Shown: positions 10,036-24,269, counted from the first letter of the stretch. The stretch is 64,000 bases of DNA from Linyphia triangularis (GCA_963978545.1 OZ021722.1:36845365-36909364), one strand, 5' to 3'. Notes: generated from the letters alone by a model not told the origin. A program made the numbers and translations.

Positions 10036-13000
10036 GAACTTATTTAGCGTATTTCCTTGACTTGTCATTCCTTTATCCCGTTTTCCCGTTTAATTTTATT
10101 TTAGCAGCCCTTTGATATAAGTTTCTCTTAAAGCTATACTTGCATAATTTTTAGCATTTATACGTTTATAGGATTTGACCCTCTATGGTGACAAATTTTA
10201 GATCGTTTTAATTATATGAAAGACAGGAAACAACAAAATACACATAACAAATAATAAAATTGTACACATAAAGCAAATAAAATTTACTTTAAAAAGCCAA
10301 CAGATTTTTAATAAGTACTTAGGAATTAATTCTTCCGATTGTCTACATCCCATAAAACACTGTGATGGAACAATTAATCAAAGACAAAACACATTTTTGT
10401 AGTATTACATAGAATAAATGCCCAACACCAGACAAATCAAGTAACATCATTAAATACCATTAAATGAAAAACAATATTTCATAATCCTTTTTAATGTTGA
10501 AGCTTATGTTCATTTTAAATTGATTCTTGTAACTAAAAAATGAATAAATAAACTTTCGCTAAAAAACACACTATCCATCATTCCAACAGCTTGAGCTCAT
10601 TTTTCATAATTGACCGTCTATTGGGATGAAGGATCTTCGGATCAGATCTTATGATGTTCAACTTAATTAATCTCGGGTATTTAAAAATATTTCTGTCATC
10701 GCATGTTCACTAATCTTATAAAAAAGACATTGTGCTTATTTTATTTACTTTTTAAAGTACATAGTAAAACTGCTCAATTGAGTAGGTTATTTATTAACAT
10801 ATTTCCTAATGTCTTATTCTAGAGCCTATCGTAAAATATTTGGGAGTATTTAGGGTTTTTTAATAAATTAGTTAACAAAAACTAATGGTAATATTTATTA
10901 CGTGAGTTTTTCCAGTAATTTTAATGAAATATCTCTTTAAAAAAAAAAAAAAAAATATTTAATAGATTAATATTGTAAATTTTGAAGACACTGATGATTT
11001 TTTATAATAAATTCTTTTATAACGGTAGAATAAATTTTAAATAATATTATAGTATAGCAAAGCCTACTTAATAATAATATAATAAATATGTTCTTATATC
11101 GTAAAATATGTATCATGAAATTTTGGAAAGTTCTGATATGATTAGATAACGCATTTGCATCATTAATTAAGTTGGTGGCAATTAACTTAAATTCAATTGC
11201 ATTGAAATATCTTACGACGAAATCTCATACAATATCTTACGATTAACATTATAACATTTTAAAAAAGTATAAGGTTGCAGAATTAGCTGCATTTTTACAA
11301 GTTCTATAGAATAAAAAACACTAGATCTTCCAAAACGTTAACAGGCAAATATCTACTATAAACAATAGTAAGCTAGTTACTTTGGTAATATTAGTCTTTA
11401 TTATTTTATATCAAATAAATTATTTCAAATCATTGTTCGAAATTCTAACTTTTAAATCAATTTCATGTGGATCAATTTTGTTCACACAATGCTTGTTTCT
11501 ATTTGTTTAAATTCAATTCATTACCTGAAATATTTATTCTATTACGTTTAATGTAATGGCAAAGAGTTTTACACCTTTTATTGCCTAACCCCGTTAGATA
11601 TTTTATGGGTAGTTAAGTTTTAAGTAACGATGTGTACTAGAGGTTAAAAAGTCGTGGTTAAGAAGAGGGGTTTCCTGAATATCAAAAGTAAACTATTTGA
11701 ACCATTATATTTTTATGCAAGTAGTAACAATAATTATATGCATTGTTTGAATTAATAAACCTGATGCTTAAAACCTCATAAAAATAACAATAAAACAACA
11801 ATTCGGATTTGGACTACCATATATTTTTCATAAATATATGTTATGTAGGATTCCACTTTGAACTCCTAAGAAGAATCAACCATAATAATGCATATCAAAA
11901 GGCAAATTACTCATTAAATTGAAATATTTCAAGGTCATGTTTGTTATCAGTTTTATATCTATATCAGTTAATTAAATAAATAATAATAATAACAAAATAA
12001 CTCATATGAAATTATCTTTGTAAATATTTTGTATCAAAAACACTTCATTATTGAAAAAAATATTTAACTCTGTAGCTCAATTTTTTCTGGTAGTTGTCGA
12101 GTAAGAGTAACCGTAAAACTCGTTTTTCACTAATCATGTTGTGCATTAATTTGAGTCAAAGAGTGCATTATTCTGAGTAAACAAAGATATTTATACAAAT
12201 AAAAAAAGTACTAAACGAAGAAGTATTTACATGCCCTAATCAATCTTTGGCAAACCGTTAAGTGAGCGCAATTTCTCTTGACCACACTCTCTTCAAATAC
12301 TTAACGTATGCTCACTATAAGTCTGCACTTGCCTCGATGTTAAATCACGGAAGGAAGGCAGGTCTAAATAAATGCTTGGGCGAATTACTAATAGTAAATA
12401 AATCATAAGACAATCAAATAACTTTATATAATTTAAAATATCTACCATTGAAACAAAACATTTCTTCAATTCGGTGTCTCAAAGCAATCCCACAATGAAT
12501 CAAGAAAATTTCTGGAAAAATAAACCACATAAACTAACGGCATAGAGTTTCAAAATGAAAGTTATTTTTGACACAAGCATCACAACAGAGTATCTCTCAA
12601 AAGATTCCAAATATCTTTTTTGAAATTTGTTAGGGCGCACCAATAATCCTGCGCTTATATTCGCGACGTGTTCTGATTCCATGAAACGTGTTCTCTCTCC
12701 GTGACCAGGTATCCAAATTCCTTCAATGGAACCATTCAATCATTGTTTCGAGGTATCGGCACCTCCTCCCTCTCGCTCAGAACTTACGTAAGCAAGGCTT
12801 GTAGAAGAGTAATATGTGCTCGTAACTTTTCTCTTCAAAGATTACGTCACAGGAACAACACTTTATTTAACTACTGGTGTTCATGCGAGGGATATCAATG
12901 AAGTAACGTGGTGATTTGGAAGTTAAAATGATATTACCATATTTCTTGAAAAGAGCCTGAATTAAACAAGTAGGTACACTCGTTATGATTAAAAAGTTAA

Positions 13001-14123
13001 TCAAGTGAAAAGTTCCAAGTATCAATAAGCAGTGTTAGTTTATTTTTCAACATCGATGGTATTCTTAATTTTAAAGGTATTGTAAAATTATATTAAGTAC
13101 TTTACGTGTGATCATAATAGCACTTTGTGAAGTATAATCATTTCAACATAAAATAAATTAAAAGAAACCTAAAATCAAGAAATAGAGGTGAAAATGCATT
13201 GGGTTGTCACGGAAAATTGGTTGTCGGATTTCAAACACTTAGTAATCAGGAATCGTCCATTCTTCTACTAAAAACCTCCCATATCGATGTACTCATATCA
13301 ACATTAAAAACGATTTTAGCTTGCACAAAATGGTACGCGTAAAACTAAAAAATATTACAATTCCACGCACAAGGAATTTTCATATGCATCTTGGTGAGTT
13401 GCATCTTTTCTAAACAAGCGATAAAAATGGAATTTCCCTCAGATGCCATAAAATAAGTTTGTGTTAGTTATTGTACTTACGAAAATGTATGTTTTCAATA
13501 AATAATCGAACAATAAAATTAATTTTTGTAAAGATTATGATCTCTTCGAAAATTGCTTGAAACGCCATTATCATTAACTTGATAACCATTTTCTAGGAAT
13601 ATAGTTGAGTATAGTACAGTATGAGCCCACCTAGCAACCATAAGGTGGTATGTACTGTATTCGCTTCCGTACAGAACAAAAAAAAGTTTTATACGAGTTT
13701 TCCTTCAGTGTTATTTACCAGCCTTACTTGCGCCTCGCCTCACTTCTTATCTAAAGTTTAGAAGATGGGGAGGGGCAGCGACAATCTGATCATCCATCTT
13801 TTTTTGTCACAGCAGAGATACGTTGGAAGATGGATGGGCTCACAGTGCCGAGATTCGTTCATTTATATATTTTTTCTCCTCATCGGGACATGATGGTGGA
13901 AATCCCGAAAACGAGAAATTTAAAACTTTTCGGGGATGTTCCTTTCCTGTACTCAGCCAATGGTTGCCACAGAAAAACAATGGACCTAGTGGCGGAACTT
14001 GAGATATGGCTTTTCGAGGATAATCCTGGAAGTGAACGAATGAAAAATCAGGGATCTGTAGGTAAAGAGAAGGATATGGTGAAGAACTCTTAAAAAGAAT
14101 GCGAATTTGATATATAAAGTACG

Positions 14124-14130
<7 letters not shown>
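10036..14130. other. AT-rich non-coding DNA
   Basis: No exon, RNA gene or clear mobile element is seen. A mild GC-richer patch at 12600-12900 and a clearer one at 13720-13900 break the AT-rich background. Short ORFs at 12500-12901 overlap on both strands and look like chance frames. Confidence 0.5.
13720..13900. other. GC-richer island with GATA-type motif
   Basis: Balanced composition with CTTATCT (GATA-type, minus strand AGATAAG) and a CATCTT/GATGG-rich segment. The ORF at 13830-14093 (87 codons) starts within it, but its composition drifts to that of the flanks and no splice sites fit. Possible regulatory DNA. Confidence 0.25.

Positions 14131-14207
<77 letters not shown>
14131..14207. 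repeat. (AT)n microsatellite, about 77 bp
   Basis: Perfect alternating AT run. Such tracts extrude cruciforms and vary in length. Confidence 0.97.
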
Positions 14208-14210
<3 letters not shown>

Positions 14211-14692
14211 GTCCTTATAGAAATTACTTAAAAATATTTTATGGTGTTGTGGGAAGGTGCTATACTGTAATTTAACAATTCTGCTCTATATACGCGATAT
14301 TTTTCACTATCGAAGTATACCTTAAAAATGTTTTTATTATTAAAAGTTCCGAACAGTAAAATGACAGGAAAAATTAAATAACATTAAAATTTACTTTTTA
14401 TGGAGTAATATATTAGAGTATAAACATACAATTTGGAATCTCTCTATGGATGGAGGCATATCCATACAATGAATTCAATATATTTATACAACCTAAAATA
14501 TTCACGTGGATTGATAATGGACTTTTTAGTCAAATAAGTTTGAGCAGTGAATAAAAATCAAGCACTTTATTATACTTCAAAAAGTGAAGAGAAACAATTT
14601 GCTAAAATCACAAACATTTGAGCTATTCTCTGGTGTACGCAAGGGATATCTACTCATAAGAAAGTTAAAACTATAAAATTAAGAAAAATCTA

Positions 14693-14694
<2 letters not shown>

Positions 14695-14731
<37 letters not shown>
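14695..14731. repeat. Poly(T) tract, about 37 nt
   Basis: Uninterrupted T run followed by TAATTAAC. A second T-rich run lies at about 14768-14781. No retroposon body is recognised beside it. Confidence 0.9.
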
Positions 14732-14735
<4 letters not shown>

Positions 14736-17700
14736 AACATTATTTAGTGACAAAATGATGTGTAATTTTTTTTTTTTTTTTAAATAGTTCAAATATGCAT
14801 TTATACTTGTCGATGCACGAGACACGTCTGTGTATCGTTTTTCGGAGGCTTATAAATATATATTGACCTACTTAAAATAATTATTTTTCCATAAAACTTT
14901 TTCACCAAGTAATATTACCTAAAAGAAAAACACAACTACCAGATTCATTTCAATTTTATGATTCTTATAAGTTTACAAGTAGAAAAAAAGAACCAAAATC
15001 TACCATGCGTACACCAGATATGTGTGTTTCTCAAACCAGCCTAAAAACTATTGCTGAATTATTATCGAAAAACTGCGAATAAAACAAATTTTCTGTTTCA
15101 GGATATTTCGGATTCATTTATTTAAATTTGTTTTCAATATATTTGTTTTTCTTGTCTATATAAACAATATTATTTATAAATGAATAGGATTGTAATAATG
15201 CTTTCCTATTATAGTTTAAATTGTAACTATCGCTTACTTATAGTAACTCATTTACATTAGTAGACTATATTTATTGTGGCTCTTAATGAAGACTTAATAA
15301 TTAGAAGAATGATTTGCTGATTGAATCAGGTTTAATCATTACCTTTTGAAGGAACATGCAAAATTATCAGTGTATTTAATATATATGCCTTACTCATTTT
15401 TTATACACATCTTTATTATTGTATTTACACTTCACGTTTCCACCAAATGCGAAAGTAAATACATAAAATGAATAGTTATATACATTTAATAATTACATTT
15501 CAAAACCAAATTTGCAACAGATCCGAGCTTTGAATTTTAGATCGATACATTTCTATAAAAACACATAAAATAATTTAAATGTAAAATATTGCACAGTAAA
15601 TTATTTTACATTCTTAAATTGTACGATATTATTTACTTTTAGTAATTACTTTTTAATCCTCAACTGTTCCTCAAATATTAAGTCTTCTAAATGAATTCAA
15701 GAATCTGCAATGGTTTAAAGAAAATGCTGCTGTAAATTAACAAAATAACAGAATATATTAAGTTCATTTCGGCTTTCCTAGTTAAAAATTAAAAACAAAT
15801 TTAAAGTTAAGAAATATTGTTTGCAGAGAATTTGAACGTAATAGTCTTCGGTGGCTTTTAATATCTTGCGACAGAAAACTTTTTCCTAAGGTAGTTAATT
15901 GGTTTTATTTCAAAAAGTATTCTAGGCGCCCCAAAGGAATATGCAAATTTGAAAAATTAGTTGATTAACCGCTCGTCTTTTGCAGCTGTTTCACGTAAAA
16001 AAAACTTATGAAGCATTTAACTATCTCTTAAAAGAAAGGGGGAAGTTTCTCTTTAGAATAGACTTTAAAATTGAACGAAGAAGACAATTATACATAGCGA
16101 TGACTCGGTAGAAGTTTTCTTGCGTGTTTTTTAAAACCCAACACAGCTTCTACATTTATACCGAATAAATTATAAATTTTACAAATATTTACTAGAAAAA
16201 TAAAATTTACTTTCTTAACTATATATGTATGATTAGGATTGGTTAAAATGGAAAATATTGTTCATAAAAACGTTATTTTAATCAATTTTTTTTTAATATA
16301 TATATATATAAATAATATCAAATCTTAAATACAATTATTTAAAGAAATAATTTAAATATTAAATACTATAAAGTTTTTAATTTAAATATTATAAGTTGTA
16401 ATTTTTTGTATTTATTACAAATAATCATAACAAAATACAAAATATTTTATAAGTAGAAAGGATAATATTTTATATAGTTTGTTTATTAGAACTTTGTATC
16501 AATAAAAAAATATTTGAAATTATATTGAAAATGATTATATAGAAATGAATGATGAGAATATTTGTGTGAAATAAATAATAAAATGTATTCTATACTTTAA
16601 ATTATTATTAGAAATGATAAGATATTTGAATAAATATTATAAATTATAATATATTTTAAATAATTATTAAAAATTATAAAATATTTAAAAAAAAATATAT
16701 AGAATATAAAGTATTTGAAATAAATATGAGAAGGGTGATAATATTTGAAATATCAAGACTAGAAAAAAAAAACACAGCGGAGATTAAAAATTCCAGAATG
16801 TTTGTATTAAAGTTTTAAAAAAATTAAATATATCAAACTATTATTAGAAATGCTTTGATAACACAATCTGTATCCATATAGCTCAACATCCGAAATCCAT
16901 GTCTCTAATTATTAATATTACAAAACTATCAAAATAAAACAACAATGGGTTTGGAATCATTATCGGTTGAAATATTCTAGTAAACATGGCATGTTGTTTT
17001 TGTCTTCAAAGTGAGTACATACAAAAGCGGCGACATTGAGAGATGGTCTCACGTGAGTTGACTTGCTATTTTTCTGGGTTTTATCTCATTGGAGGTGCAT
17101 TTATGGGACAATTTCTTCCTTTTAGATATACACCTTCACATATATCTTGATATGTCTCGACTGAGTAGAGCTATCCTGTAACTCTTGCTAAAAAAACTCT
17201 AATAGGACTGACCTATTAATAAGCATAATCAACAATTATAAAATAATCATTTTCCCTTCATTTCCCAACAATCATTCCCAACACAATATTTTCTCTAAAT
17301 CACATCTAATATAAACTACACAACCTATTCTTTTATTCGTATCATTAATTTAATTAATGTGAAATCAAATTTCTCATTAATTAAAACTATTCCTTTTGAC
17401 TGGTAATAATTTTACAGTTGACAAAATTTCAACGGATAACGACTTCCTTTCAAACTCAGTATATATTTTCTGTCCTAAATTCGAAATTTAAATGATATAA
17501 AGATTTTAATTCATTGGGTAGTTGTAAATTTATTAATGCTTCAGGGTAAACTCTTTTAGATTCCATTATATGTACATTTTTTAAATTTTTATCTGTTTTT
17601 ATTAAAATAAAATCAAGTTATGCTTTTTTTAATTATTGTTATAAATAATTAAAAGAATTAAAAATTACATTTATATATCGAAAAATATTGCATCACTTTA

Positions 17701-18535
17701 ATAAGACGATTATACACGTGTTATTTACATACACAAATATTTAAAGAAAATATACAAAAAAATGTATTATATAATATAATGCATTTTCTTGACCGGACCA
17801 AAACACAATCTCCTTATATTACCAAAACATATATTCCGGTTTAATTTATCACACAGTTTTTTTCTCCAAGTTAATCTTTACCTAATTTAAAAGCTTTGAG
17901 AAAAGCTTTAATGAAGAATCTGTTCGCTCTCTCGTATTAATGATGAACCTCATCAGGACATAAGACAATCGAGGTTTAATGAAGTGTTTTCACAAATATA
18001 ATTAGTAATGCATAATTTCATATTCCATTATATACTTCGTAACAATTAAGTTTTAGGGACCCAACTAAGAATGAAGTAGCAAAGAACGATATGATAAATT
18101 CATGAAACATGCTTTCGGTTTTTTTACTGTCCTGGTAGTTATAGTTTGGTAACAGTAATTACAGCTTAATTTGAAAGTTCCTAATCTAGATTAAAAAGAT
18201 ATTGCGTTTTTTCACAATATGCAATTTTGTTCAATAAATTGGAATATCTTCCAGTAAAATTTAATAGAAGTATTCTATATCTCATTTAAAATATTAGTGA
18301 TTAACATTTCATAGCGAAAAAAGCTGATCATAGAACACTACTAAGAATTTTCTGAAGTTCATTGCAATTGACAGTCTCTCGAACTCTCAGATATGTTTAA
18401 ATACTTCAATTGATAATTCTTTTTTAGTTGTAGTTAATGTAAGTCAATGTATATTTTTTTCAATAGTCTCAAATAAGTTCTCAAACCAAAAGGATATTTT
18501 TTAATTATTTTTACTTTCCTTAACATGTTTTGAAG
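14732..18535. other. AT-rich non-coding DNA, extreme at 16260-16760
   Basis: No coding or RNA gene seen. Between about 16260 and 16760 the sequence is almost only A and T. It has many degenerate repeats of AAATATTATAAATTATAA type, resembling AT-rich matrix-attachment-like or decayed satellite DNA. Confidence 0.5.
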
Positions 18536-19120
18536 TTAAGGGGAGTTGGTACCCTAAAATTTACAAATAATAGATTTTGAGTTTATTATTGTTTATCAAA
18601 GTTTAAATTCTCCCCTTTAAAAGGATATCTCATTTGTAACAATATCTCAACTAGAAATGTTTATAATAGTTCTTTGAAGAAAAAATTGCTAACTATTAGT
18701 GTAAGTAAAGTTTTGTTTAAAATGCGTTTATCTCAAAACTACATTTTTCATTATTCATGTACCTTTTCCACAGAAACTGCACAAGCCATTTTTCTAAAAA
18801 TGTTATCGTATATTCCTTTTATGTATCTCGATACACTGAAGTGAGATTTTGTTGTTATTTTAAAAATATTTTTTATTTTGGCTTTTATTTCGACAAAAAA
18901 AAACTTGTAATTTTTAACAAATTTGATCGACTCTTTCACGAAGATTCATTTTAAAAAAAAATGAATTAAAATCAAAAGTTAACTTCAATAGAATAACAAG
19001 TCTGCTAAATGCACTGAAAAAAAAATTAAGCTTCTATGTCAATTACTTTCTGAGAAAAGGTCCATAAAATATGCCAAATTAACATTACTGGTATAGAGAG
19101 TAAGTACTGACTCCCCTTAA
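18536..19120. mobile_element. TTAA-flanked MITE, 585 bp including the TTAAs
   Basis: The left end reads TTAAGGGGAGTTGGTAC from 18536. The right end is the complement of TTAAGGGGAGTCAGTAC ending at 19120. That gives short terminal inverted repeats with two differences and TTAA at both ends. The interior is AT-rich and has short overlapping ORFs on both strands (about 18751-18954) with no transposase. It is a non-autonomous DNA element with piggyBac-like target choice. Confidence 0.7.
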
Positions 19121-19750
19121 GAATACTACTTATAATAACGGCAAAAAAATTAAACTTTTTTTTATCACAAATTGTGACGAAAGTAAGACATTATAGAGAG
19201 GAGTGCAGTAAAGTAACTTTATCGCACCAGTGCGATAAAATACTTTACGCTTCGTGCTCAAATTTAATATGGTAATAGTATCGATAGAATATATTTTCAG
19301 AAAAGATTTATTGACTGGTGTTACCAACATTAACTCTGTATTGAAAACATTTTTTGTAAGTGATTTTAAAAAATATTGTATTCTACACTTGAGGAAATAC
19401 TTTCTTAAACTAGGTAAATTATTTTGAATCGTGCTAACCCCCTCGTCAAATAAGCATGTTCCACCGTTTGAAAAGGTATTACTTTCTCAACTTGTTCCAT
19501 AAATAACTATTAAAAAGGTAATGTTTTATTTAGTAAAATGTTGCTTCTTTATGAGCTTTACTTGTAAGCTATCTTTTCCAAATAATCCAAATGTTTAATT
19601 GTTTATGAAGACATTGATGAATTAGTATTAAACTGATTTATTTCCTTATCTAAATATTTTTTAAATGAGATATTGTGTGTGAAATAGTATTTGAAAGTAT
19701 TGTCTTGTTAGAATTCGACTTTCTGTCAAAATATTTCTTGTACAGTACGC
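19121..19750. other. AT-rich non-coding DNA
   Basis: A small perfect palindrome-like segment, TTTATCGCACCAGTGCGATAAA, lies at about 19218-19239. Apart from it, nothing recognisable and no coding signal. Confidence 0.5.
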
Positions 19751-21711
19751 AAAAAAAAAACAGAACGATGGCTATATCTTCGGTTCTAATTATTGTAGAA
19801 TCTTACGGTTTGCACCAAAATGTTTTGCTTGCGATTTTCTATATATCTGATGCAATTTTTTTTTCTTGAGGGACCGTATACTAAGTAAAAGTAACGCTAT
19901 CTTCGAAAATTTCAATACGAACCCTTATTTTTTATCATTTCATTCGATTCAGAATACATCATTTACCCTGTATACCAAATTTCAATGCATTATGTTGAAA
20001 AACACGTCACTTATGAGCGAAAATATTTCGACCATTTTTTGACCGATCTTCAGGGAGAATTTCCATAAAACGAAAGGTATTTTTAAGTTTCTTCTTCACA
20101 GCGGGAGAAATCGAAAGGTCAATGTGGAAAGGTTTCGCGAAGATTAAAAAAAACAAGTATTAGTCTAAAATTGCCTAGAAACTACTTGAATTTATAATGT
20201 CATGTTTAAGATTAATACAAAAATAGCAAGTAAACGCAAAAGTAACATAATTTATTTACAACATTAAAGATGTGCATTCTTCACACGAAATAAATAAAAT
20301 ATCGAAAACTGTAATTGCAGAAATATAACGAATACTACTGATAATTAGAAAATTAATAAATATTAAATGTAGGCATTAGTAAACAGTATTTAGCAAAGCA
20401 TCAATATTTTACAGAAATATTTCATTATAAACACAAATGTAACTAGATCGTTGAAATTATTAATAAAATGAAAAAGTCGCATGATTCAGTAAAATTTTTA
20501 AAGGATAACTCATTGAAATTGCTTAAAAAATGTTGTTTTAAATAAATGGAATTTAAGAAAGCAAATTAAAAAAAAAAAAAAAAAATTGATAGTTTACAGA
20601 AAAAATAATTAATAATTTAAAAAACTAAAAAACACGCTTTAATAGAAAATCAAACTAAAAAGTAGAAAATAATCAGTAGATTAAAAAACTAAGAAACACG
20701 CTTTGATAGAAAAGTGAACTAAAAAGTAGAAGATAATTTTAAATAAGTTTGAAATAAGAATAGAGTGATTAACAAGAAATATTTATTTTATCGTACAAAA
20801 GCGTGGGGTGCTTTTTAAGATATTTTCATAATGGCTCTACTTTTACCAATATCTGTCATTAAATATTTACAAAAATTGACATCAAGCACCCCACGCTTTT
20901 TTACGACAAAATAAATATTTCTTGTTAATCACTATTCTTATTTCAAACTTAATAAAAATTATCTTCTACTTTTTAGTTCACTTTCCTATTAAAGCGTGTT
21001 TCTTAGTTTTTAAACTATCGGTTATACGATAACTGAACGTTATGCGATTTTCCACACCTCTAGTTTACCTTGAATTAATCTTTGATAGTTTTCAAAAGTC
21101 GTCTACTATACGGTCCCTTAAAGTGAGCGTTTTTTACAATTTCTCTAAAAAATCGAGAACTAATAGTCAAAATGGAAAGAAAAAAATTATGGGGGGATTT
21201 TAGACCATGGTAAATCTAATGAAAGCAAAAAAAATATATGTTTCTATTCAAAAAAATATTTAATTGCTTTATTAATTAATAATTATTAAAAAAGAAATTG
21301 ATTCAAAAGCTGATTGCTATTTATGTTTGGCCATTTACAAACTACCTTTTGAAAAAAAAATTACTGAAATATATTAATTATTTAAGTATTTATGGCCAAA
21401 AAAACAACTTTTTTATTTAACATTAATTTATCATTTTCTTTTTATCATTTAAATTACAAACCATTCATTAGAAAATTACGAATTTTTTTATTTCGCATTC
21501 TTTTTTAATGCTGAATCCAAATATGGAATAATATTATGAGGTTGCTATTGAACTTTTTAAAGTTTGGTTCTGTTTTAATATATAGATGACCCCTCATGAT
21601 AAATAAAACTACATACAATTATTAAAAACCTTTCACGATTTACAACGGTACCTTTTGTTTGTTATTTCAACAATTAGAACAAAAGATATAGCCATCGTTC
21701 TGGTTTTTTTT
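19751..21711 (+). mobile_element. Composite DNA element with terminal inverted repeats (copy 2)
   Basis: The left end (19751-19790) reads A10 CAGAACGATGGCTATATCTT then GGTTCTAATTATTG. The right end (21671-21711) is its near complement, so the ~1.96-kb segment has terminal inverted repeats. Its outer blocks match the 670-bp copy at 9368-10035. The extra interior carries a second nested inverted pair: GGGACCGTATACTAAG at about 19870 and its near complement CTACTATACGGTCCCTTAA at 21103-21121. It also holds the foldback at 20682-21014. No transposase frame was found. Either the 9.4-kb copy lost the interior or another element inserted here; the sequence alone does not decide. Confidence 0.6.
20617..21014. 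repeat. Foldback with 132-bp arms plus a partial tandem unit
   Basis: The arm at 20682-20815 pairs with 20882-21014 around a spacer of about 66 bp; each side contains GCGTGGGGTGCTT or its complement. Directly upstream, 20617-20680 is a second, diverged copy of the first ~60 bp of the left arm, starting AAAAACTAAAAAACACGCTTT. Nothing here is coding. Confidence 0.85.
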
Positions 21712-23575
21712 GGGGGGGGGGTTCTTTACATTCCATAGTATTTACATACTTTTGAAGAAAAACCCCGTAATTCTACAAAACTCCTCTAAAATTATCACTG
21801 AAATAACTGAATACCAAATTATAACCCATGCTATACTCAATTTATACCTCAACTTACTTTCCAAGAAATCATTAAATTAAGCAACGCATATATCTTTCCG
21901 CAGTATCATAAGCACTTTAAACAACTCTTTAGAATTTAACACCCAAACTCACTCGCCCATTCATTTAAAGCAAGAATTTAATTATTAAAACTAAGGCACC
22001 GTTATATTTCCTCTCGAAGCTTTTCAACACATCATAAACAAAAATATCACTCCGAAGCACTTCCTTTTCTGCATTTCATTCTTAATCCCAGAACCACGAA
22101 AACTGACTTCCCTCTCAATGTAATTCAAATCCCATTTCCTAAGTGAACACTAGGGGGCGGGACGGACGCTGTTTCGCACCGTTGCCACTCCGTCATCCAT
22201 AATTAAGTTTCGGTTCTGTTTGCTGGTCCATAATGCCTCGTTGTGCTGTTTTGGTGACAGCTCTTGGCGAGCACTCGGAAAAGGGATCCTGAGAATACTA
22301 CCACCAATCACGTTTAGTGGGGCGAATCGCCAGGCTTGGCGGCGCGAGCCACAAATTATGACTTCTGAATTAAAGATGAAAATTTTACTTAAAATTTAGC
22401 ATTATTTGATTATATTGACAAGATTAAACTTGTAAAGGAATTTGAAGGACCTCTATAGCTCTGATAAATAAGACACGTTATAATTAAGTTGAACATGGTG
22501 AGATGAATAATTTTAATTTTGCTTTTCATGCGCAGTTCAATACACTTAAAGTAGTCTTAAATTTTACACTTGAAGACATCGTTATTATGTCAAGTTCTGA
22601 ATATTTTCCAAATCATTAATATGTGAAGATCAAAAATTCATAAGGTAAGTGCATCAAATGAGGCCATTCAAGAATTTTATAAATTTTAATTCTAGAACCA
22701 CTCTCACTCTGCCATACACTTTGCATATATTTCGGTTTATTATTTAATTATACAAAAAAAAATATTTTACCATAATTTAATTTCAGGATGTTAAAATTAA
22801 TTTTCCTCAAAAGTCTCAAATTAGTCTTATTGAACTGGCAGCCTGTCCCTAAGAAGGCCAATAGTATAAATTCTAAATAAAAATTAATCATTTCTTTTCC
22901 GTCGAAAAGCTCTTAAATAATCAAAACTAAAATGTGGCCTTATAATCCTAGAAAATAAAATAATCGAGTTTTCGTTATTTTTACTTACTTCCTCACTGAG
23001 AACAAAAACTAAACTACAAATGAGTATCTACAGATACCTGAAAAACGCCAAAAATAATTTGACATTGCTAGATGTAAGACTTATGAAGACAAAAAAAAAA
23101 AAAAATTAAAAAAAATAGAATTTCTAATATCTCAAATAAGTCACTCAAGGCCTTGCAGGATTACAAAACATTTTAATATATCGCTGACATCCTGCCACTT
23201 TTTGCGATGTACAAGGTACAAAAATGTTTTTAGATTTTGAAAATAAAGTAAAATTCTTTCACTAAAAAACTTATAATTGTAACCAATCATAATATTTAAT
23301 CATAAATCTTTTCAATTTAGAAATGTTGAATCTTTTGAGAAACTACGTTTTATTTTGCTAAAATTTCCAAGATGTAACTGTTTCATCTCATTAGTCTTTA
23401 ATTTTCCATTCTCACAACACCTAGGATGCAGCATTATTCAGATTCATTTGAATACAATAATCCGATATTATTCCCAGTTTTCCCCACAAACTGGAATGCG
23501 CTTATTAGGAATTACTTCCTTAATGCTTTATAAATACATATTAGTCATCTTATAAAATTAAGTTAAATTGGATTT
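21712..23575. other. Non-coding DNA with one GC-richer island
   Basis: It begins with the G run at 21712-21721. Mostly AT-rich; the island at 22140-22370 is listed separately. No exon supported. Confidence 0.5.
22140..22370. other. GC-richer island
   Basis: About 230 bp including AGGGGGCGGGACGG, CCATAATTAAG and GGCTTGGCGGCGCGAG, sharply different from both flanks. Stops occur in all frames I checked. A candidate regulatory element or old promoter; no TATA or first exon is recognisable. Confidence 0.35.
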
Positions 23576-23756
23576 ATCTTCTGTAATACGTGCTAGCTTC
23601 TAGACCGCGAGGCTGCGGGTTCGAGTCCCGTGTTAGGCATGGGTGTTTGTTAATGTATGTTGGCTTGTCAAATGACGAATGTTTCGGCGCATTATAGCCC
23701 TCGTGTTGCTGACGGCGCCAGATAATCTGAAAACAACCAACCAATCTTCTGTAATA
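23576..23756 (+). mobile_element. tRNA-derived SINE (family B), 5'-truncated, with target-site duplication
   Basis: The direct repeat ATCTTCTGTAATA lies at 23576-23588 and 23744-23756. The element between (23589-23743, 155 bp) matches the full copy at 29729-29905 but lacks its first 25 bases, including box A. Box B GGTTCGAGTCC is intact at 23618-23628. The tail is ACAACCAACCA rather than poly(A). 5' truncation with a precise duplication is the signature of target-primed reverse transcription. Lacking box A, it is unlikely to be transcribed by Pol III. Confidence 0.9.
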
Positions 23757-24269
23757 AAATGTTCTCTAATTTTTTTGCACAATTCAAGAAAATATGTAGT
23801 CAACTTTTTTTAACATTTATAAATTATGAAAATATAAAAATTTAAGAAATTTTTCTTATTGTACATCTAAAAAGAGCCGGAAAAGAGTTTACTAAAGGTT
23901 TTCATGTAAGATCCAGTCTCATCATATACCACCTTTTCTATTTCCACGTATTTTCTTCACACCTAATTCAATACTACATTCGTAAAGGATCAATGTAATG
24001 GAATAGGTTACATTATTAAATTACTGAATTTTTTATTGCTCAATATATTAATTTTAAGGTAACAGCATTTTTTCCTTTGAAAGTCCAATTTTTATGATTC
24101 CAGTTCTAAAGAAACATTGATAAATTAAAACGAGTCATTTCTACAAAAGTCTTAATTTAGATGAAACACTATACTTTTATGAAACAAAGGGATGACACCT
24201 TCAAGTCTCCCATTCCCTCCGGATTATCCCTTAGTTACCCCATTTGGAACAGAAATCGTAACACTTAAA

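Noticed and set aside
13605..13665. Hairpin AGTACAGTATGAGCCCACCT with AGGTGGTATGTACTGTA
   Set aside because: Pairing is broken by several mismatches and gaps and it has no relatives in the window.
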